This document shows positions 45,585-55,418 of a stretch of 64,000 nucleotides of DNA, one piece after another. A program made the position numbers and the translations under genes. Source of the stretch: Tsukamurella pulmonis (GTDB lineage Bacteria; Actinomycetota; Actinomycetes; Mycobacteriales; Mycobacteriaceae); NCBI RefSeq assembly GCF_900103175.1, contig NZ_FNLF01000002.1:2060136-2124135 (forward strand), read 5' to 3'. Within the stretch, counting starts at the first letter, position 1. Each line of letters opens with the position of its first letter. The notes under the pieces were generated by a model. The model had not been told where the DNA came from. It did no database searches and worked only from the letters and a program-made list of their open reading frames with translations.

Positions 45585-46388
45585 ATGGGATCCGAGTTCG
45601 CCGACGCCTACGACACCGTGCTGCGGGACTGGCGGGTGCCGGTGCGGCGTCTCGTCGTCGACGGGGCCCTCGCCCGCACGCGGGTGCTGGTCGCGGGCGA
45701 CGACGATGCGCCGCCCCTGCTCTGCCTACCGGGGGGCGGTGGTACGGCGGCGGTGTGGTTCGCACAGGCGGCCGACCTGGTCCGGCGATTCCGGGTGATC
45801 GCGCCCGACCTGCCGGGTGACGCGGGCGGGACGCAGCGCCGTGCGTTCGGCTCGCGGGCGGACTGGCCGGCCTGGTTCGACGAGGTCCTCGACGGTGTCG
45901 ACGCGCCGACCGCCGATGTGCTCGCCCACTCGTACGGCGCCCAGATCGCGGTCGCCCACGCCCTCGTCCACCCCGAGCGGGTGCGCACGATGACCCTGCT
46001 CGACCCGACCGACGTGTTCGCTCCCATGCGGCCGAGTGCGCTGCTGCGTGCCTTGCCCGCGCTGGTGGCACCGTCGAGCTCACGCAGCCGCGCGCAGGTG
46101 ATGTGGGAGACACGGGGACAGTGGCCTCCCACCGAGGAGTTCGGCCGCCTCGCCGCGGTGATCGCCGACGGTGCCCGGCCCAGGTACTGGCCGCCGCGCC
46201 GGCCCACCGCGACCGCGCTGGACGGGCTCGGCGCCGTACCCGGTGCGGTCACGGTGGTGTTCGCGCTGCGCAGCCGGTACCACGACGGCGCGGCCCTGGC
46301 GCGGACCGTCGAACGGCGGTACCCGTGGATGCGGGTCGAGACGCTGCCCGTGTCGCACCACGAGTTGCCGTTCGCCTATCGCCCGTGA
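45585..46388 (+). CDS. Alpha/beta hydrolase under MarR control
   Basis: The 267-residue protein has LCLPGGGGTAAVW (oxyanion), APDLPGDAGGTQR, nucleophile motif AHSYGAQIA (Ser) and a C-terminal VSHHELPFAY in place of the usual GHxxP, where a His is present. It is preceded by GAGAGGAA. It is more distant from the tandem paralogues upstream. Its operator arrangement suggests inducible degradation of a small ester or antibiotic-like compound, an inference from the MarR pairing. Confidence 0.82.
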   Translation: MGSEFADAYDTVLRDWRVPVRRLVVDGALARTRVLVAGDDDAPPLLCLPGGGGTAAVWFAQAADLVRRFRVIAPDLPGDAGGTQRRAFGSRADWPAWFDEVLDGVDAPTADVLAHSYGAQIAVAHALVHPERVRTMTLLDPTDVFAPMRPSALLRALPALVAPSSSRSRAQVMWETRGQWPPTEEFGRLAAVIADGARPRYWPPRRPTATALDGLGAVPGAVTVVFALRSRYHDGAALARTVERRYPWMRVETLPVSHHELPFAYRP

Positions 46389-46398
46389 GCGGCGTCGA

Positions 46399-48342
46399 TC
46401 AGGAGACGTGCACCGTCGGGCGGCGCTTGGCGTCGTGCTCGGCCTGGCGGAGCACCTCGTGGCACACGGCGGCCACTTCGCCCGAGCCCTCGACCAGGTA
46501 CTTGCCCATGTTGAGGACCGGGTTCATCTCGGACCACTGGAAGTAGACCTCGGGCACCACGCCGGTCTCGTCCCGGATGTAGAGCAGGACCGCGGCGATC
46601 GTGTTCGCGATGCTGCCCGAGCGCACCTTGAGCAGGCGGTAGCCGAACTTCTCGATGCCCCGCACTTCGAGGTCCTCCTCGAAGTCCGAGGAGTCGCGCG
46701 GCCACACCTCGAGCAGGATCACCCGCGAGCGGCCGGGGATGTGGCCGAACTTGCGCTCGGCGCGCACCTTGTCGCGGTACTCCTTCTTGGTGTCCACGTC
46801 GGGCTCGTGCGAGACGATGCGGATCGCGTGCTGCGCGGCCGCGTCGTCCCGGATGAACTCGAGGGCCTTCTCATCGAAGGTGATCGACGAGGCGCGCAGC
46901 TCGAACGAGCGGCGCACGCGCGAGCCGATCGACACCACCGCGATCGCGAGGATGAACAGCGCCGCGATCCGCACGCCGTCGGGCCGCTCGATGATGTTGT
47001 CGATGGTGGTGTAGACGAAGACCGCCGAGATCAGCCCGAAGCCCCAGGTGGCGGCGGTCTGCCTCTTGCGACGGGCCGAGATGGTCACGGCTACGGCGGC
47101 GGAGGTCATCAGCACCAGGACGCCGGTGGCGTAGGCACCGCCCTGCGCGTTCACATCGGCCTCGAAGATGAGCACGATCACGAGGGCGATCACCGTGAGG
47201 ACCACGACGAGCGGCCGCACGGCGGAGGCCCAGCGCGGTGCCATGCCGTACCGGGGCAGGTAGCGCGGGACCAGGTTGAGCATGCCGGCCATGGCGGAGG
47301 CGCCGGCGAACCACAGGATGGCGACGGTCGAGACGTCGTAGACCGTGCCGAAACCGTTGCCCAGGTACTCGTGCGCGAGCCACGCGAGCGCGCGACCGTT
47401 GGCGTCGCCGTGCGGCTCGAACTCCGCAGCCGGGATGAGTACCGTGGTCGCGAAGCTGGAGGTGGCGAGCAGGACGCTCATGATCACGGCGGCGGTGGTC
47501 AGCATGCGCCCGGTGTCGCGGATCCGCTTGGCGGGGTACTCGGGTGGGTCGTTCGGATCGCCCTTGATCTGCGGCATCACCGCGACGCCGGTCTCGAAGC
47601 CGGACAGGCCCAGCGCGAGCTTCGGGAAGACGATGAGCGCGACCGCGATCACCATGAGCGGATTCGAGTGCTCCGCCCACAGCAGGTTCTGCCAGTCGAT
47701 CACCTTGTGCGGCTGCTGCGCGACGTGGAAGAGCGAGACGCCGATGACGACCACGTTGAGCGAGAGGTACACCGCCACGAGGACGACGGCGGTGCCGATC
47801 GCCTCGCGGAACCCCTTGAGGAAGATGACGCCGAGCAGCAGGACCAGTCCGAGCGTGATCGGGATGTTCGCGCCGTGCAGGAACGACGGCACGAGGGGGT
47901 TCTCGACGATGTGCTCGGCAGCGTCGGACGAGGACAGGGTGATGGTGATGATGAAGTCCGTGGCGGCGAAGCCGAGGAGCACCAGCACGAACAGTTTGCC
48001 GCCCCACCACGGCAGGAGCCGCTCGAACATCGCCAGTGAGCCCGAGCCGTTGAAGCTCTCGCGGGAGACCCGCTTGTACACGGGGAGGGCGCCGAACAGG
48101 GTGAGCGCGATCAGCACCAGCGTCGCGATGGGGGAGATCACACCGGCGGCGATGAACGCGATCGCCGGTTGGTATCCGAGGGTGGAGAAGTAGTCGACGC
48201 CGGTCAGGCACATGACCTTCCACCACGGCTGCGGATGCTCGGCGTCGGTCGCGTGCGGGCCGACGTGGGTGCCGGCACGCTCAGACATGCCGCTGAGGAA
48301 CCAGGCGCGCGTGCGGTCCGAGAACCGCGGTAAGCCGATCAC
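46399..48342 (-). CDS. APC superfamily permease with C-terminal cytosolic domain
   Basis: Taking the GTG at 48342 gives 647 residues. About 12 membrane helices begin at [28 protein letters not shown], a signature of a large actinobacterial APC subfamily, and continue to about residue 480. A soluble tail follows ([21 protein letters not shown], then [21 protein letters not shown]). The start is chosen because codons before the more obvious ATG (48288) have coding-type GC3, and TACTGT lies seven bases upstream of this GTG. Substrate unknown. Confidence 0.85.
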   Translation of the reverse strand: MIGLPRFSDRTRAWFLSGMSERAGTHVGPHATDAEHPQPWWKVMCLTGVDYFSTLGYQPAIAFIAAGVISPIATLVLIALTLFGALPVYKRVSRESFNGSGSLAMFERLLPWWGGKLFVLVLLGFAATDFIITITLSSSDAAEHIVENPLVPSFLHGANIPITLGLVLLLGVIFLKGFREAIGTAVVLVAVYLSLNVVVIGVSLFHVAQQPHKVIDWQNLLWAEHSNPLMVIAVALIVFPKLALGLSGFETGVAVMPQIKGDPNDPPEYPAKRIRDTGRMLTTAAVIMSVLLATSSFATTVLIPAAEFEPHGDANGRALAWLAHEYLGNGFGTVYDVSTVAILWFAGASAMAGMLNLVPRYLPRYGMAPRWASAVRPLVVVLTVIALVIVLIFEADVNAQGGAYATGVLVLMTSAAVAVTISARRKRQTAATWGFGLISAVFVYTTIDNIIERPDGVRIAALFILAIAVVSIGSRVRRSFELRASSITFDEKALEFIRDDAAAQHAIRIVSHEPDVDTKKEYRDKVRAERKFGHIPGRSRVILLEVWPRDSSDFEEDLEVRGIEKFGYRLLKVRSGSIANTIAAVLLYIRDETGVVPEVYFQWSEMNPVLNMGKYLVEGSGEVAAVCHEVLRQAEHDAKRRPTVHVS

Positions 48343-48349
48343 GCGGTTC

Positions 48350-48355
48350 ACAGTA
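48350..48355 (-). promoter_or_regulatory. -10 element of the APC permease
   Basis: On the minus strand TACTGT is followed by GAACCGC and the GTG at 48342, supporting a leaderless start there. Confidence 0.5.
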
Positions 48356-48507
48356 GCGCTCACCGATCCCGGGCGTCGTTCGCCCTGAGCGCAGGTGTCC
48401 GGTAACGACCGATCCTGTGCACGACGCGCAGCGTGGAGAAGGTTTCGTAACCAAACTGGGGACGACGCCGCCTCGCCGGGCGATCGCGGTCCGCGGGCTG
48501 CACCAGC

Positions 48508-49572
48508 ATGACGGACATGACGAACCATCACACGAACCCCGCCATGAAGATCGACTCCGTGGGCGACCTCGTCGCCGCCGTCCCGGCGCTGCTGGGCTTC
48601 TACCCGGAGCGGTCGGTGGTCCTGCTCGCCCACGATGACGTGACCCGTCGGATCGGGGCGACCGCCCGCACCGATCTCGGCCTGACGCGCGTGGGCGAAC
48701 TGCGCAAGGACGCGCGGGCGCACCTGACCGAGGCGGTGGGGATGCTGCGCGCGCAGGGAGCGGACCGCCTGTTCTGCCTCGTCGTCGACGACCGCCCCCT
48801 GGTACGCGCCACGCCCGCGCTGATTCAGGTGCTGGAGGACGCGGGGCGTTCATCGATCGTCGCCGAACCCGATCTGGAGATCGTCGACGTCCTGATCGTC
48901 GAGCGGATCGCGTACGGCCAGCGGTGGCTGTGCGGGCACGGGGAGAGTGGGGCGCTCCCGGACCCGGAGTCCTCGCCGGTGATGCTCGCGGCGGTGATGG
49001 AGGGGCGGATCATCCATCGCTCCCGGACGGAGCTGACCGCGCAACTCGCGGAGGAGGGGACGGGGATCGTCGCCGATCGGTGCCGTGACGCCGCCGCCTA
49101 CGAGGCGGACGGAGACCCGTGCGAGCTGCTCGCCGCCGTCGTCGGCGCCGTCACCGGGCAACGCCCCGGCGGGCTCTCCGACGCCGAGGTGGCGCTGCTC
49201 GGCGGCGCGCTCCTCGACGTCCAGGTGCGCGACGCGGCGATGGCCCTCGGGCTGACCGTGATGGCGGACGAGGCGCGCCTGCTGTTCGCGGAACTCGCTC
49301 GGCGGCTGCGGGGTACGCCGCGCGCCGCTGCCGCGACCCTCGTCGCCTCGTCCGGCTACCTCCGCGGGGACGGACCGCTCACCGGGATCGCGCTCGACGC
49401 GGCGCTCGGCGCCGATCGGCGCTATCGCGGGGCCCGGCTGCTGGCCGAGGCGCTGGCCGCGGGCATGCACCCGCAGGAGTTGCGCGCGACGGCCGAGATC
49501 GGCGTGGCCATCGCGCGGCGGCTCGGTGTGGAGCTCCCGCCGCGTGATGTCGACTACCCGCTCGCGGGATGA
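48508..49572 (+). CDS. DUF4192 family protein
   Basis: The 354-residue DUF4192 protein has the diagnostic [27 protein letters not shown] near the N-terminus and [30 protein letters not shown] at the C-terminus. Conserved in Actinobacteria, of unknown function. Three in-frame ATGs (48508, 48517, 48544) leave the start uncertain by 12 residues. It converges on galE with 35 bases between stops. Confidence 0.82.
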   Translation: MTDMTNHHTNPAMKIDSVGDLVAAVPALLGFYPERSVVLLAHDDVTRRIGATARTDLGLTRVGELRKDARAHLTEAVGMLRAQGADRLFCLVVDDRPLVRATPALIQVLEDAGRSSIVAEPDLEIVDVLIVERIAYGQRWLCGHGESGALPDPESSPVMLAAVMEGRIIHRSRTELTAQLAEEGTGIVADRCRDAAAYEADGDPCELLAAVVGAVTGQRPGGLSDAEVALLGGALLDVQVRDAAMALGLTVMADEARLLFAELARRLRGTPRAAAATLVASSGYLRGDGPLTGIALDAALGADRRYRGARLLAEALAAGMHPQELRATAEIGVAIARRLGVELPPRDVDYPLAG

Positions 49573-49607
49573 CGTGTGCCGGCCGCCGCCGCGCGGGTGG
49601 AGCAGGA

Positions 49608-50594
49608 TCAGGCGCGGCGTGCCGCGTGCGCGCGATCACCCAACGCCTGGGTGTACTCCCAGGCGTCGGCGACGATGTCGCGCAGATCGGTCTTCTCCGG
49701 TCGCCAGCCCAGCACGTCGATCGCCCGCTGCGAGGACGCCACCAGCACCGCCGGATCTCCGGCGCGGCGCTCGGCCGCCACCTCGGGGATGTCGCGCCCG
49801 GTCACCTCGCGGCAGGTGTCGATCACCTGCCGCACCGAGAATCCCTCGCCGGAGCCGAGATTGAAGATCTCGTGCGCGCCGGGCCGCGCGTGATCGAGCG
49901 CCAGCAGGTGCGCCTCCGCCAGATCGCGCACGTGCACGTAGTCGCGGACGGCCGTGCCGTCGGCGGTGGGGTAGTCGGCGCCGAACACGGCGATGTCGCC
50001 GCGCTGGCCCAGCGCCGTCTGCAGCACCAGGGGAATCAGGTGCGTCTCGACCGCGCGATTCTCGCCGAAACCGCCGTAGCTGCCGGCCACGTTGAAGTAC
50101 CGCAGCGAGACCGCGGCCAGCCCGTAGGCCGTCGCGTACGAGGAGATCGCCGCGTCGATCGCGAGTTTGGTCGCGCCGTACGTGTTGGTGGGCGACGTGC
50201 GGGCGTCCTCCGTGATGGGCACCGACTCCGGCTCGCCGTACGTCGCCGCGGTCGAGGAGAAGACCAGGCGCGGCACCCCGGCGGCGAGCATCGCATCGAG
50301 CAGCGTCAGCGTGGTGACCACGTTGCCCTGCCAGTAGTTGTGCGGATGCGACACCGACTCGCCCACCAGGGATTTCGCCGCGAAGTGCAACACCCCGTCG
50401 AAATCGCCGTCGGCGAGCAGCGGGCGCGCGACCTGGGCCACATCACCCTCGACGAACGTGGCGCCCGCGGGCACCGCATCGCGGTTGCCGGTGCTCAGAT
50501 CGTCGAGCACCGTGACCTCGTGGCCGCGCTCGAGCAGCACCTGCGTGCACACGCTGCCGACGTACCCGGCACCGCCGGTCACCACCAGGCGCAT
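49608..50594 (-). CDS. galE: UDP-glucose 4-epimerase GalE
   Basis: The 328-residue short-chain dehydrogenase-type epimerase has the NAD-binding [10 protein letters not shown] at the N-terminus, the [10 protein letters not shown] catalytic Ser/Thr region and the YGATK catalytic Tyr-Lys pair. It interconverts UDP-glucose and UDP-galactose, supplying arabinogalactan and other wall glycans. Its ATG is three bases after the ideR stop, so the two are one transcript, as in other Mycobacteriales and in corynebacteria (dtxR-galE). Confidence 0.95.
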   Translation of the reverse strand: MRLVVTGGAGYVGSVCTQVLLERGHEVTVLDDLSTGNRDAVPAGATFVEGDVAQVARPLLADGDFDGVLHFAAKSLVGESVSHPHNYWQGNVVTTLTLLDAMLAAGVPRLVFSSTAATYGEPESVPITEDARTSPTNTYGATKLAIDAAISSYATAYGLAAVSLRYFNVAGSYGGFGENRAVETHLIPLVLQTALGQRGDIAVFGADYPTADGTAVRDYVHVRDLAEAHLLALDHARPGAHEIFNLGSGEGFSVRQVIDTCREVTGRDIPEVAAERRAGDPAVLVASSQRAIDVLGWRPEKTDLRDIVADAWEYTQALGDRAHAARRA

Positions 50595-50597
50595 CGA

Positions 50598-51281
50598 CTA
50601 CACCGCCTCCACGAACACCGCGTGCGCCATCTCGTCCGGCAGCTCGAAATCCTCGTGCCCCGCGACGGAGATGGTGACCGCACCGCGCTGGACCGTGACG
50701 GACACGCGGGCGTCCGGCACCACGCCGGCCTCGCGGAAACGGCCTATCAGATCGGTGTCCGCCTGCACGTGCTCGGCGAGCCGCTTGATCACCACGGCGG
50801 TCGGGCCGCCCTGCGGGAGATCGGTCAGGCGGGCCGGGCGCGCGGGCTCGTTACCGATCGCGACGCCGAGCTCACCGAGCCCGGGGATGGGGTTGCCGTA
50901 CGGGGAGGTGGTGGGGTTGCCGAGCACCTCCAGCAGCCGCCGCTCCACGTCCTCGCTCATGACGTGCTCCCAGCGGCACGCCTCGGCGTGCACGTTCTCC
51001 CACTGCAGTCCGATGACGTCGACCAGGAGCCGCTCGGCCAGGCGGTGCTTGCGCATCACCGCGATCGCCAGCTGGCGGCCCTTCTCGCTCAGCTCGAGGT
51101 GACGGTCGCCGGCGACCCGCACCAGGCCGTCGCGCTCCATGCGCTGCACCGTCTGCGAGACGGTGGGACCACTCTGCTCGAGACGCTCCGCGATCCGCGC
51201 CCGGAGAGGCACCACGCCCTCCTCTTCGAGCTCGTAGATGGTCCGCAGGTACATCTCGGTGGTGTCCACCAGATCGTTCAC
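50598..51281 (-). CDS. ideR: Iron-dependent regulator IdeR/DtxR
   Basis: The 227-residue protein has an N-terminal winged HTH (YLRTIYELEEEGVVPLRARIAERLEQSGPTVSQTVQRMERDGLV). Metal ligands fall at the DtxR/IdeR positions: Met10, Cys102, Glu105 and His106 for the primary site, His79, Glu83 and His98 for the ancillary site. A C-terminal SH3-like FeoA domain follows. It represses siderophore uptake and synthesis genes and activates iron storage when iron is plentiful. First gene of ideR-galE; divergent from acuC. Confidence 0.97.
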   Translation of the reverse strand: MNDLVDTTEMYLRTIYELEEEGVVPLRARIAERLEQSGPTVSQTVQRMERDGLVRVAGDRHLELSEKGRQLAIAVMRKHRLAERLLVDVIGLQWENVHAEACRWEHVMSEDVERRLLEVLGNPTTSPYGNPIPGLGELGVAIGNEPARPARLTDLPQGGPTAVVIKRLAEHVQADTDLIGRFREAGVVPDARVSVTVQRGAVTISVAGHEDFELPDEMAHAVFVEAV

Positions 51282-51397
51282 GTATCCAGCTCCTTCTCGT
51301 CACTGTCGAGCTTAACCGAGACGGGCTACCGTCCCCCGTACTAAAGGTTACCTAACTTGGAGGCGGTCCAGGTGGACAACGACTAGGGTCGTGATCC

Positions 51398-52627
51398 ATG
51401 GCACGGTTCCCCGACTCCCAGGTGGTCTGGGACCCCTCGGTTCTCGACTACCGCTTCTCGCACTCGCATCCGATGGACCCCGTCCGGCTGCACCTGACGA
51501 TGGAGCTCTCGCGGATGCTGGGGATCCTCGACGGTGCCGAGGTCGTCGCCCCCGACGGCTTCGACCCGCTCGAGCTCGCCCGCGCGCACACCGACGACTA
51601 CCAGGCCGCGGTGCGGGTCGCGGGCTCCGGCCGCTCGCGCATCGATCTGACCGGCTACGGCCTCGGCAACGACGACAATCCGATCTTCCTGCGCATGCAC
51701 GAGGCGGCGGCGAGCCTCGTCGGTTCCACGCTCACCGGCGCGAAGGCGATCGCCTCCGGTCACACCACGCGGGCGGTCAACATCGCCGGCGGCATGCATC
51801 ACGCGATGCGCTCGCACGCCTCGGGTTTCTGCATCTACAACGATGCCGCGATCGCCATCTCCTGGCTGCTCGACAACGGATTCGACCGCATCGCCTACAT
51901 CGACGTCGACGCCCATCACGGCGACGGGGTGCAGGCCCAGTTCTGGAACGACCCGCGCGTGCTCACCGTTTCGATGCACGAGGACCCGCAGCACCTGTGG
52001 CCCAACACCGGCTACCCGACCGAGCTCGGCGGGCCCGAGGCCCGCGGCGCCGCCGTCAACATCCCCGTGCCCGCCTTCTGCCCCGACGGTCTGTGGCTGC
52101 GCGCGTTCCACGCCGTGGTCCCGTCGGTGGTCCGCGAGTTCGCGCCCCAGCTCATCGTGAGCCAGTGCGGCTGCGACTCGCACGCGAGCGATCCGCTCAC
52201 CGACCTCGCACTCACCGTCGACGGGCAGCGCGCCGCGATCCTCGCGATGCGCGACCTGGCGGACGAGCTGTGCGACGGCCGGTGGCTCGCGGTCGGCGGC
52301 GGTGGCTACCAGCTCGTGCACGTGGTTCCCCGCGCCTGGACCCACCTCATCGGCGCGGTGGTCGGCGTGGACATCGACCCGGCCACGCCGATCCCGCAGG
52401 AGTGGAAGGACCTCGCCGCCGCCCTGCCGACCGACCAGGTCGGTGCCGTCGACGGACTGCCCGCGACCATGGGCGAGGATGGGGACACGTCGTTCACACC
52501 CTGGGAGCCCTCGTCCTACGACCCCACGAGCGCGCCGCTCGACGCCGCCGCCGACCGGTTCATCGCGCGCGCCCGTTCGGCGGTCTTTCCACTCCACGGC
52601 CTCGACCCGGAGGATCCTCGTGACTGA
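51398..52627 (+). CDS. acuC: Acetoin utilization protein AcuC / class I-like histone deacetylase
   Basis: The 409-residue deacetylase fold protein has GGMHHAMRSHASGFCIYNDAAIAI and the zinc/active-site stretch YIDVDAHHGDGVQ, then QCGCDSHASDPLTDL (zinc Asp) and VGGGGYQ. It removes acetyl groups from lysines, e.g. of acetyl-CoA synthetase. The next gene encodes a GNAT/ADP-forming ligase-type lysine acetyltransferase, an opposing pair as in acuABC. Its stop codon lies inside the first copy of a 31-bp direct repeat. Confidence 0.92.
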   Translation: MARFPDSQVVWDPSVLDYRFSHSHPMDPVRLHLTMELSRMLGILDGAEVVAPDGFDPLELARAHTDDYQAAVRVAGSGRSRIDLTGYGLGNDDNPIFLRMHEAAASLVGSTLTGAKAIASGHTTRAVNIAGGMHHAMRSHASGFCIYNDAAIAISWLLDNGFDRIAYIDVDAHHGDGVQAQFWNDPRVLTVSMHEDPQHLWPNTGYPTELGGPEARGAAVNIPVPAFCPDGLWLRAFHAVVPSVVREFAPQLIVSQCGCDSHASDPLTDLALTVDGQRAAILAMRDLADELCDGRWLAVGGGGYQLVHVVPRAWTHLIGAVVGVDIDPATPIPQEWKDLAAALPTDQVGAVDGLPATMGEDGDTSFTPWEPSSYDPTSAPLDAAADRFIARARSAVFPLHGLDPEDPRD

Positions 52628-52686
52628 CCGTCGCCTCCCGCACTTCGCCGCTCCAGGCCTCGACCCGGAGGACCCTCGTGACTGAC
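52598..52686 (+). repeat. Tandem duplication at the acuC/pat junction
   Basis: Copy 1 (52598-52628) and copy 2 (52656-52686) are 31 bp with one mismatch, at a period of 58 bases. Each contains a GGAGGA ribosome site and the GTGACTGA stop/start overlap. Copy 1 ends acuC and starts a mini-ORF; copy 2 ends the mini-ORF and starts the acetyltransferase. Confidence 0.85.
52620..52685 (+). CDS. 21-codon mini-ORF between acuC and the acetyltransferase
   Basis: GTG with GGAGGA seven bases upstream reads 21 residues (MTDRRLPHFAAPGLDPEDPR plus Asp) and stops inside the second repeat copy. Its last nine residues (GLDPEDPRD) are identical to the C-terminus of AcuC, and its first three match the acetyltransferase start, because it was created by the tandem duplication. 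It overlaps both neighbours by GTGACTGA. Probably a by-product that keeps translational coupling; a function as a peptide is unproven. Confidence 0.5.
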   Translation: MTDRRLPHFAAPGLDPEDPRD

Positions 52687-55389
52687 GACACCCCGCTGCA
52701 CCCGTCGGGGCCCGCCACGGACCCGTTTCCGGCGCCGAGCCCGCAGGCCTCGTCGGGGCCGTACGAGTTCCCCGTGCACTGGGTCGCCGACGTGCTCGCC
52801 TCCGACGGCGGTGTGGTCCACCTGCGGCCGGTCGTGCCCGACGACGCCGACGCCGTGGTCGAGTTCCACGCGGGACTCTCCGAGCGCACCCGCTACCTGC
52901 GCTACTTCGGGCCGTACCCCGTGATGCCGCCGCGCGACGTCGCGCGGATGACGACCGTCGACCACGAGCAGCGGGTCTGCCTGCTCGCGATCCTCGGCGG
53001 CAAGATCATCGCCGTCGGCCTCTACGAGGGCCTCGCCGACTCCGGCAAGCCGACGTCGGCGGAGGTGGCCTTCGTCGTCGCCGACGAGCACCAGGGCCGA
53101 GGGCTCGGTCCGATCCTGCTCGAGCACCTCGCCGGGGCCGCCGCGGAGAACGGCTTCCACCGGTTCGAGGCCGAGGTCCTCGCCGAGAACCGGTACATGG
53201 TCAACGTCTTCAAGGCGGCCGGATACGAGCTGCGCCGCAGCTTCGACGGCAGTGTGGTGCACGTCGAGTTCGGCATCGACCCCACCGAGGCGCTCGTCGC
53301 GGTGCGCAACGCCCGCGAGCTGGCGTCCGAGGCACGCAGCGTGAGCAACGCTCTGCGTCCCACCTCGATCGCGGTGATCGGCGCTTCCACGACCCCCGGC
53401 AAGGTCGGGCACGCCGTGCTGCGCAACATCATCGCCGGCGATTTCGCGGGGCCCGTGTTCCCGGTGCATCCCGAGCGTCGGTCCGTGGCCGGTATCCGCG
53501 CCTACGAGTCCGTGCGCGACATCCCCGACCAGGTGGACCTCGCCGTGGTCGCGGTGCCCGCCGACAACATGGACCAGGTCCTCGACGACTGCCTCGCCAA
53601 GGAGGTGCGGACGCTGCTGGTCGTCTCGTCCGGCTTCTCCGACGTCGGCGGGCGGGGCAAGGAATCGGAGCGGCGGTTGCTCAAAGCCGTTCGCTCGCAC
53701 GGGATGCGGCTCATCGGCCCGAACGCGCTCGGTGTGGTCAACACTGACCGTGAGGTGCGGATCAACGCGACGCTGGCGCCCGTGGTGCCGCGGCGCGGCA
53801 ACGTCGGGTTCTTCTGTCAGTCCGGCGCCCTCGGCATCGCGATCCTCGACACCGCCGCCAAGCGCGGCGTCGGCCTGACCACCTTCGTCTCGGCGGGCAA
53901 CCGGGCCGACGTCTCCGGCAACGACGTGCTGCAGTACTGGGACACCGACGACGCCACCGAGGTCGTGCTGCTCTACCTCGAGAGCTTCGGTAACCCCCGC
54001 AAGTTCGGCCGGATCGCGCAGCGGCTCTCCCGGCGCAAGCCGATCGTCGCCGTGCATCGCGGCGGTGTCGACGCCAACCGGCGCAAGCGCGGTTCCGAGG
54101 CATTGTTCGAGAACTCCGGTGTGGTGCAGGTCGATTCGATCCCGGAGCTGTTCGACTGCGCGACCTTCTTCAGCTACCAGCCGCTGCCGGCGGGGCCGCG
54201 CGTCGCCGTCATCGGCAATTCGACCGCCCTGGGGGTCCTGGCAACGCACACCGGTATCCGCGAGGGGCTCGACGTCGCGCAGCCCGTGGACCTCGGTGCC
54301 GCGGCCACGCCCGCGGAGTTCGGCGCCGCCATCGATGCCGCGCTGGCCGACGACGCGGTCGACGCGATCATCGCCGTCTTCGTCCCGCCGGTCGAGGCGC
54401 CGCCCGAGGCACACGCGGCCGTCCTGCTCGAGGCCTCGCGCAAGCAGGTCAAGCCCATCGTCTCGACCTTTCTCGCCTTCGACGGCGTCGCCGAGATCCT
54501 CGCGGCCACCGACGATCACGGCGCGCGGGTACGGGGCTCGGTGCCCTCGTACCCGGAGCCCGAGCGCGCTGCCCGGGTCCTGGCTCACGGCTGGCGCTAC
54601 GCGCAGTGGCGGGCCCGGCCGGTCTCGGACACCGCGCGGCCCGATCGCACCGACGTGGAGACCGCTCGGACCCGGGTGCGCGAATGGCTGGCCGTCGACG
54701 ACGCCGAGAGTGGCCCCGTCACGCTGAGTTTCGCGCAGAGCGCCGAACTGCTGGGCCTCTACGGGGTCGGGGTCGTCGCCTTCGACGTCGTCTCCACCCC
54801 GGAGGAGGCGGCCTCCGCCGCCGACCGACTGGGCTACCCCGTGGCGGTCAAGGCGATGGGGGAGCGCTGGCGGCTGCGCGCCGACCTCGCGGCGGTGCGG
54901 CTCGATCTCGCCGGCTCGCAGGCGGTGGCGGACGCCTTCGCCGAGCTCTCGCACGCCACCGGGGAGTCGACGCTGCACGTGCAGCGCATGGCGCACAAGG
55001 GCATCGGCTGCGCCGTCGGGTACGAGAACGACCCCCGGATCGGTCCGCTGCTCTCGTTCGGCCTCAGCGGCGCCGTCCCGGAACTCCTCGGCGACCGCGC
55101 CTATCGGCTCCTGCCGTTGACCAATGCCGCCGCGGAGGACCTCGTCACCGCGACCCGCTCGGCTCCGCTGCTCGACGGCTTCGCGGGAGAGTCGGGTGTG
55201 GACCGCGCGGCGCTGACCGACGTGGTCACCCGCATCGCCGCGCTCGCCTACGAGGTGCCCGAGATCGTTTCGATCGACTGCCAGCCGATCCTGGCGACCA
55301 CGGACGGTGCCGCGGTGCTCTCGGCGGTGATCCGGATCGGGCACGCCAGCGACGTGCTCACCCAACAAGCGGAACCGCGCCGGCTGTAA
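52678..55389 (+). CDS. Bifunctional GNAT / ADP-forming acyl-CoA synthetase-like protein lysine acetyltransferase (Pat)
   Basis: The protein has 903 residues. A short Pro-rich N-terminus is followed by a GNAT domain (about 55-215, acetyl-CoA loop VVADEHQGRGLG). Next come a CoA-binding Rossmann domain (IAVIGASTTPGKVGHAVLRNI), succinyl-CoA-synthetase-like domains (GPNALGVVNTD, FCQSGALGIAILD) and an ATP-grasp-like part to the end (VAVKAMGERWRLRADLAAV). This N-terminal-GNAT architecture is that of Pat enzymes acetylating acyl-CoA synthetases. Coupled to acuC, so the operon encodes both writer and eraser. Ends in the terminator shared with sigB. Confidence 0.9.
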   Translation: MTDDTPLHPSGPATDPFPAPSPQASSGPYEFPVHWVADVLASDGGVVHLRPVVPDDADAVVEFHAGLSERTRYLRYFGPYPVMPPRDVARMTTVDHEQRVCLLAILGGKIIAVGLYEGLADSGKPTSAEVAFVVADEHQGRGLGPILLEHLAGAAAENGFHRFEAEVLAENRYMVNVFKAAGYELRRSFDGSVVHVEFGIDPTEALVAVRNARELASEARSVSNALRPTSIAVIGASTTPGKVGHAVLRNIIAGDFAGPVFPVHPERRSVAGIRAYESVRDIPDQVDLAVVAVPADNMDQVLDDCLAKEVRTLLVVSSGFSDVGGRGKESERRLLKAVRSHGMRLIGPNALGVVNTDREVRINATLAPVVPRRGNVGFFCQSGALGIAILDTAAKRGVGLTTFVSAGNRADVSGNDVLQYWDTDDATEVVLLYLESFGNPRKFGRIAQRLSRRKPIVAVHRGGVDANRRKRGSEALFENSGVVQVDSIPELFDCATFFSYQPLPAGPRVAVIGNSTALGVLATHTGIREGLDVAQPVDLGAAATPAEFGAAIDAALADDAVDAIIAVFVPPVEAPPEAHAAVLLEASRKQVKPIVSTFLAFDGVAEILAATDDHGARVRGSVPSYPEPERAARVLAHGWRYAQWRARPVSDTARPDRTDVETARTRVREWLAVDDAESGPVTLSFAQSAELLGLYGVGVVAFDVVSTPEEAASAADRLGYPVAVKAMGERWRLRADLAAVRLDLAGSQAVADAFAELSHATGESTLHVQRMAHKGIGCAVGYENDPRIGPLLSFGLSGAVPELLGDRAYRLLPLTNAAAEDLVTATRSAPLLDGFAGESGVDRAALTDVVTRIAALAYEVPEIVSIDCQPILATTDGAAVLSAVIRIGHASDVLTQQAEPRRL

Positions 55390-55404
55390 CAGCCGACGCG
55401 GTTC
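55372..55404. terminator. Bidirectional terminator between pat and sigB
   Basis: GAACCGCG with CGGCTGT on the left pairs with ACAGCCG and CGCGGTTC on the right, one mismatch inside, a one- to two-base loop containing the pat TAA, then CTTCGG. It serves the convergent pat and sigB genes. Confidence 0.7.
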
Positions 55405-55418
55405 CTTCGGGGTGGTTC

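Noticed and set aside
51341-51360. AGGTTA-CC-TAACTT upstream of ideR as an IdeR/DtxR iron box
   Set aside because: The half-sites are spaced two bases apart instead of three and the right half deviates; too weak to call an operator.
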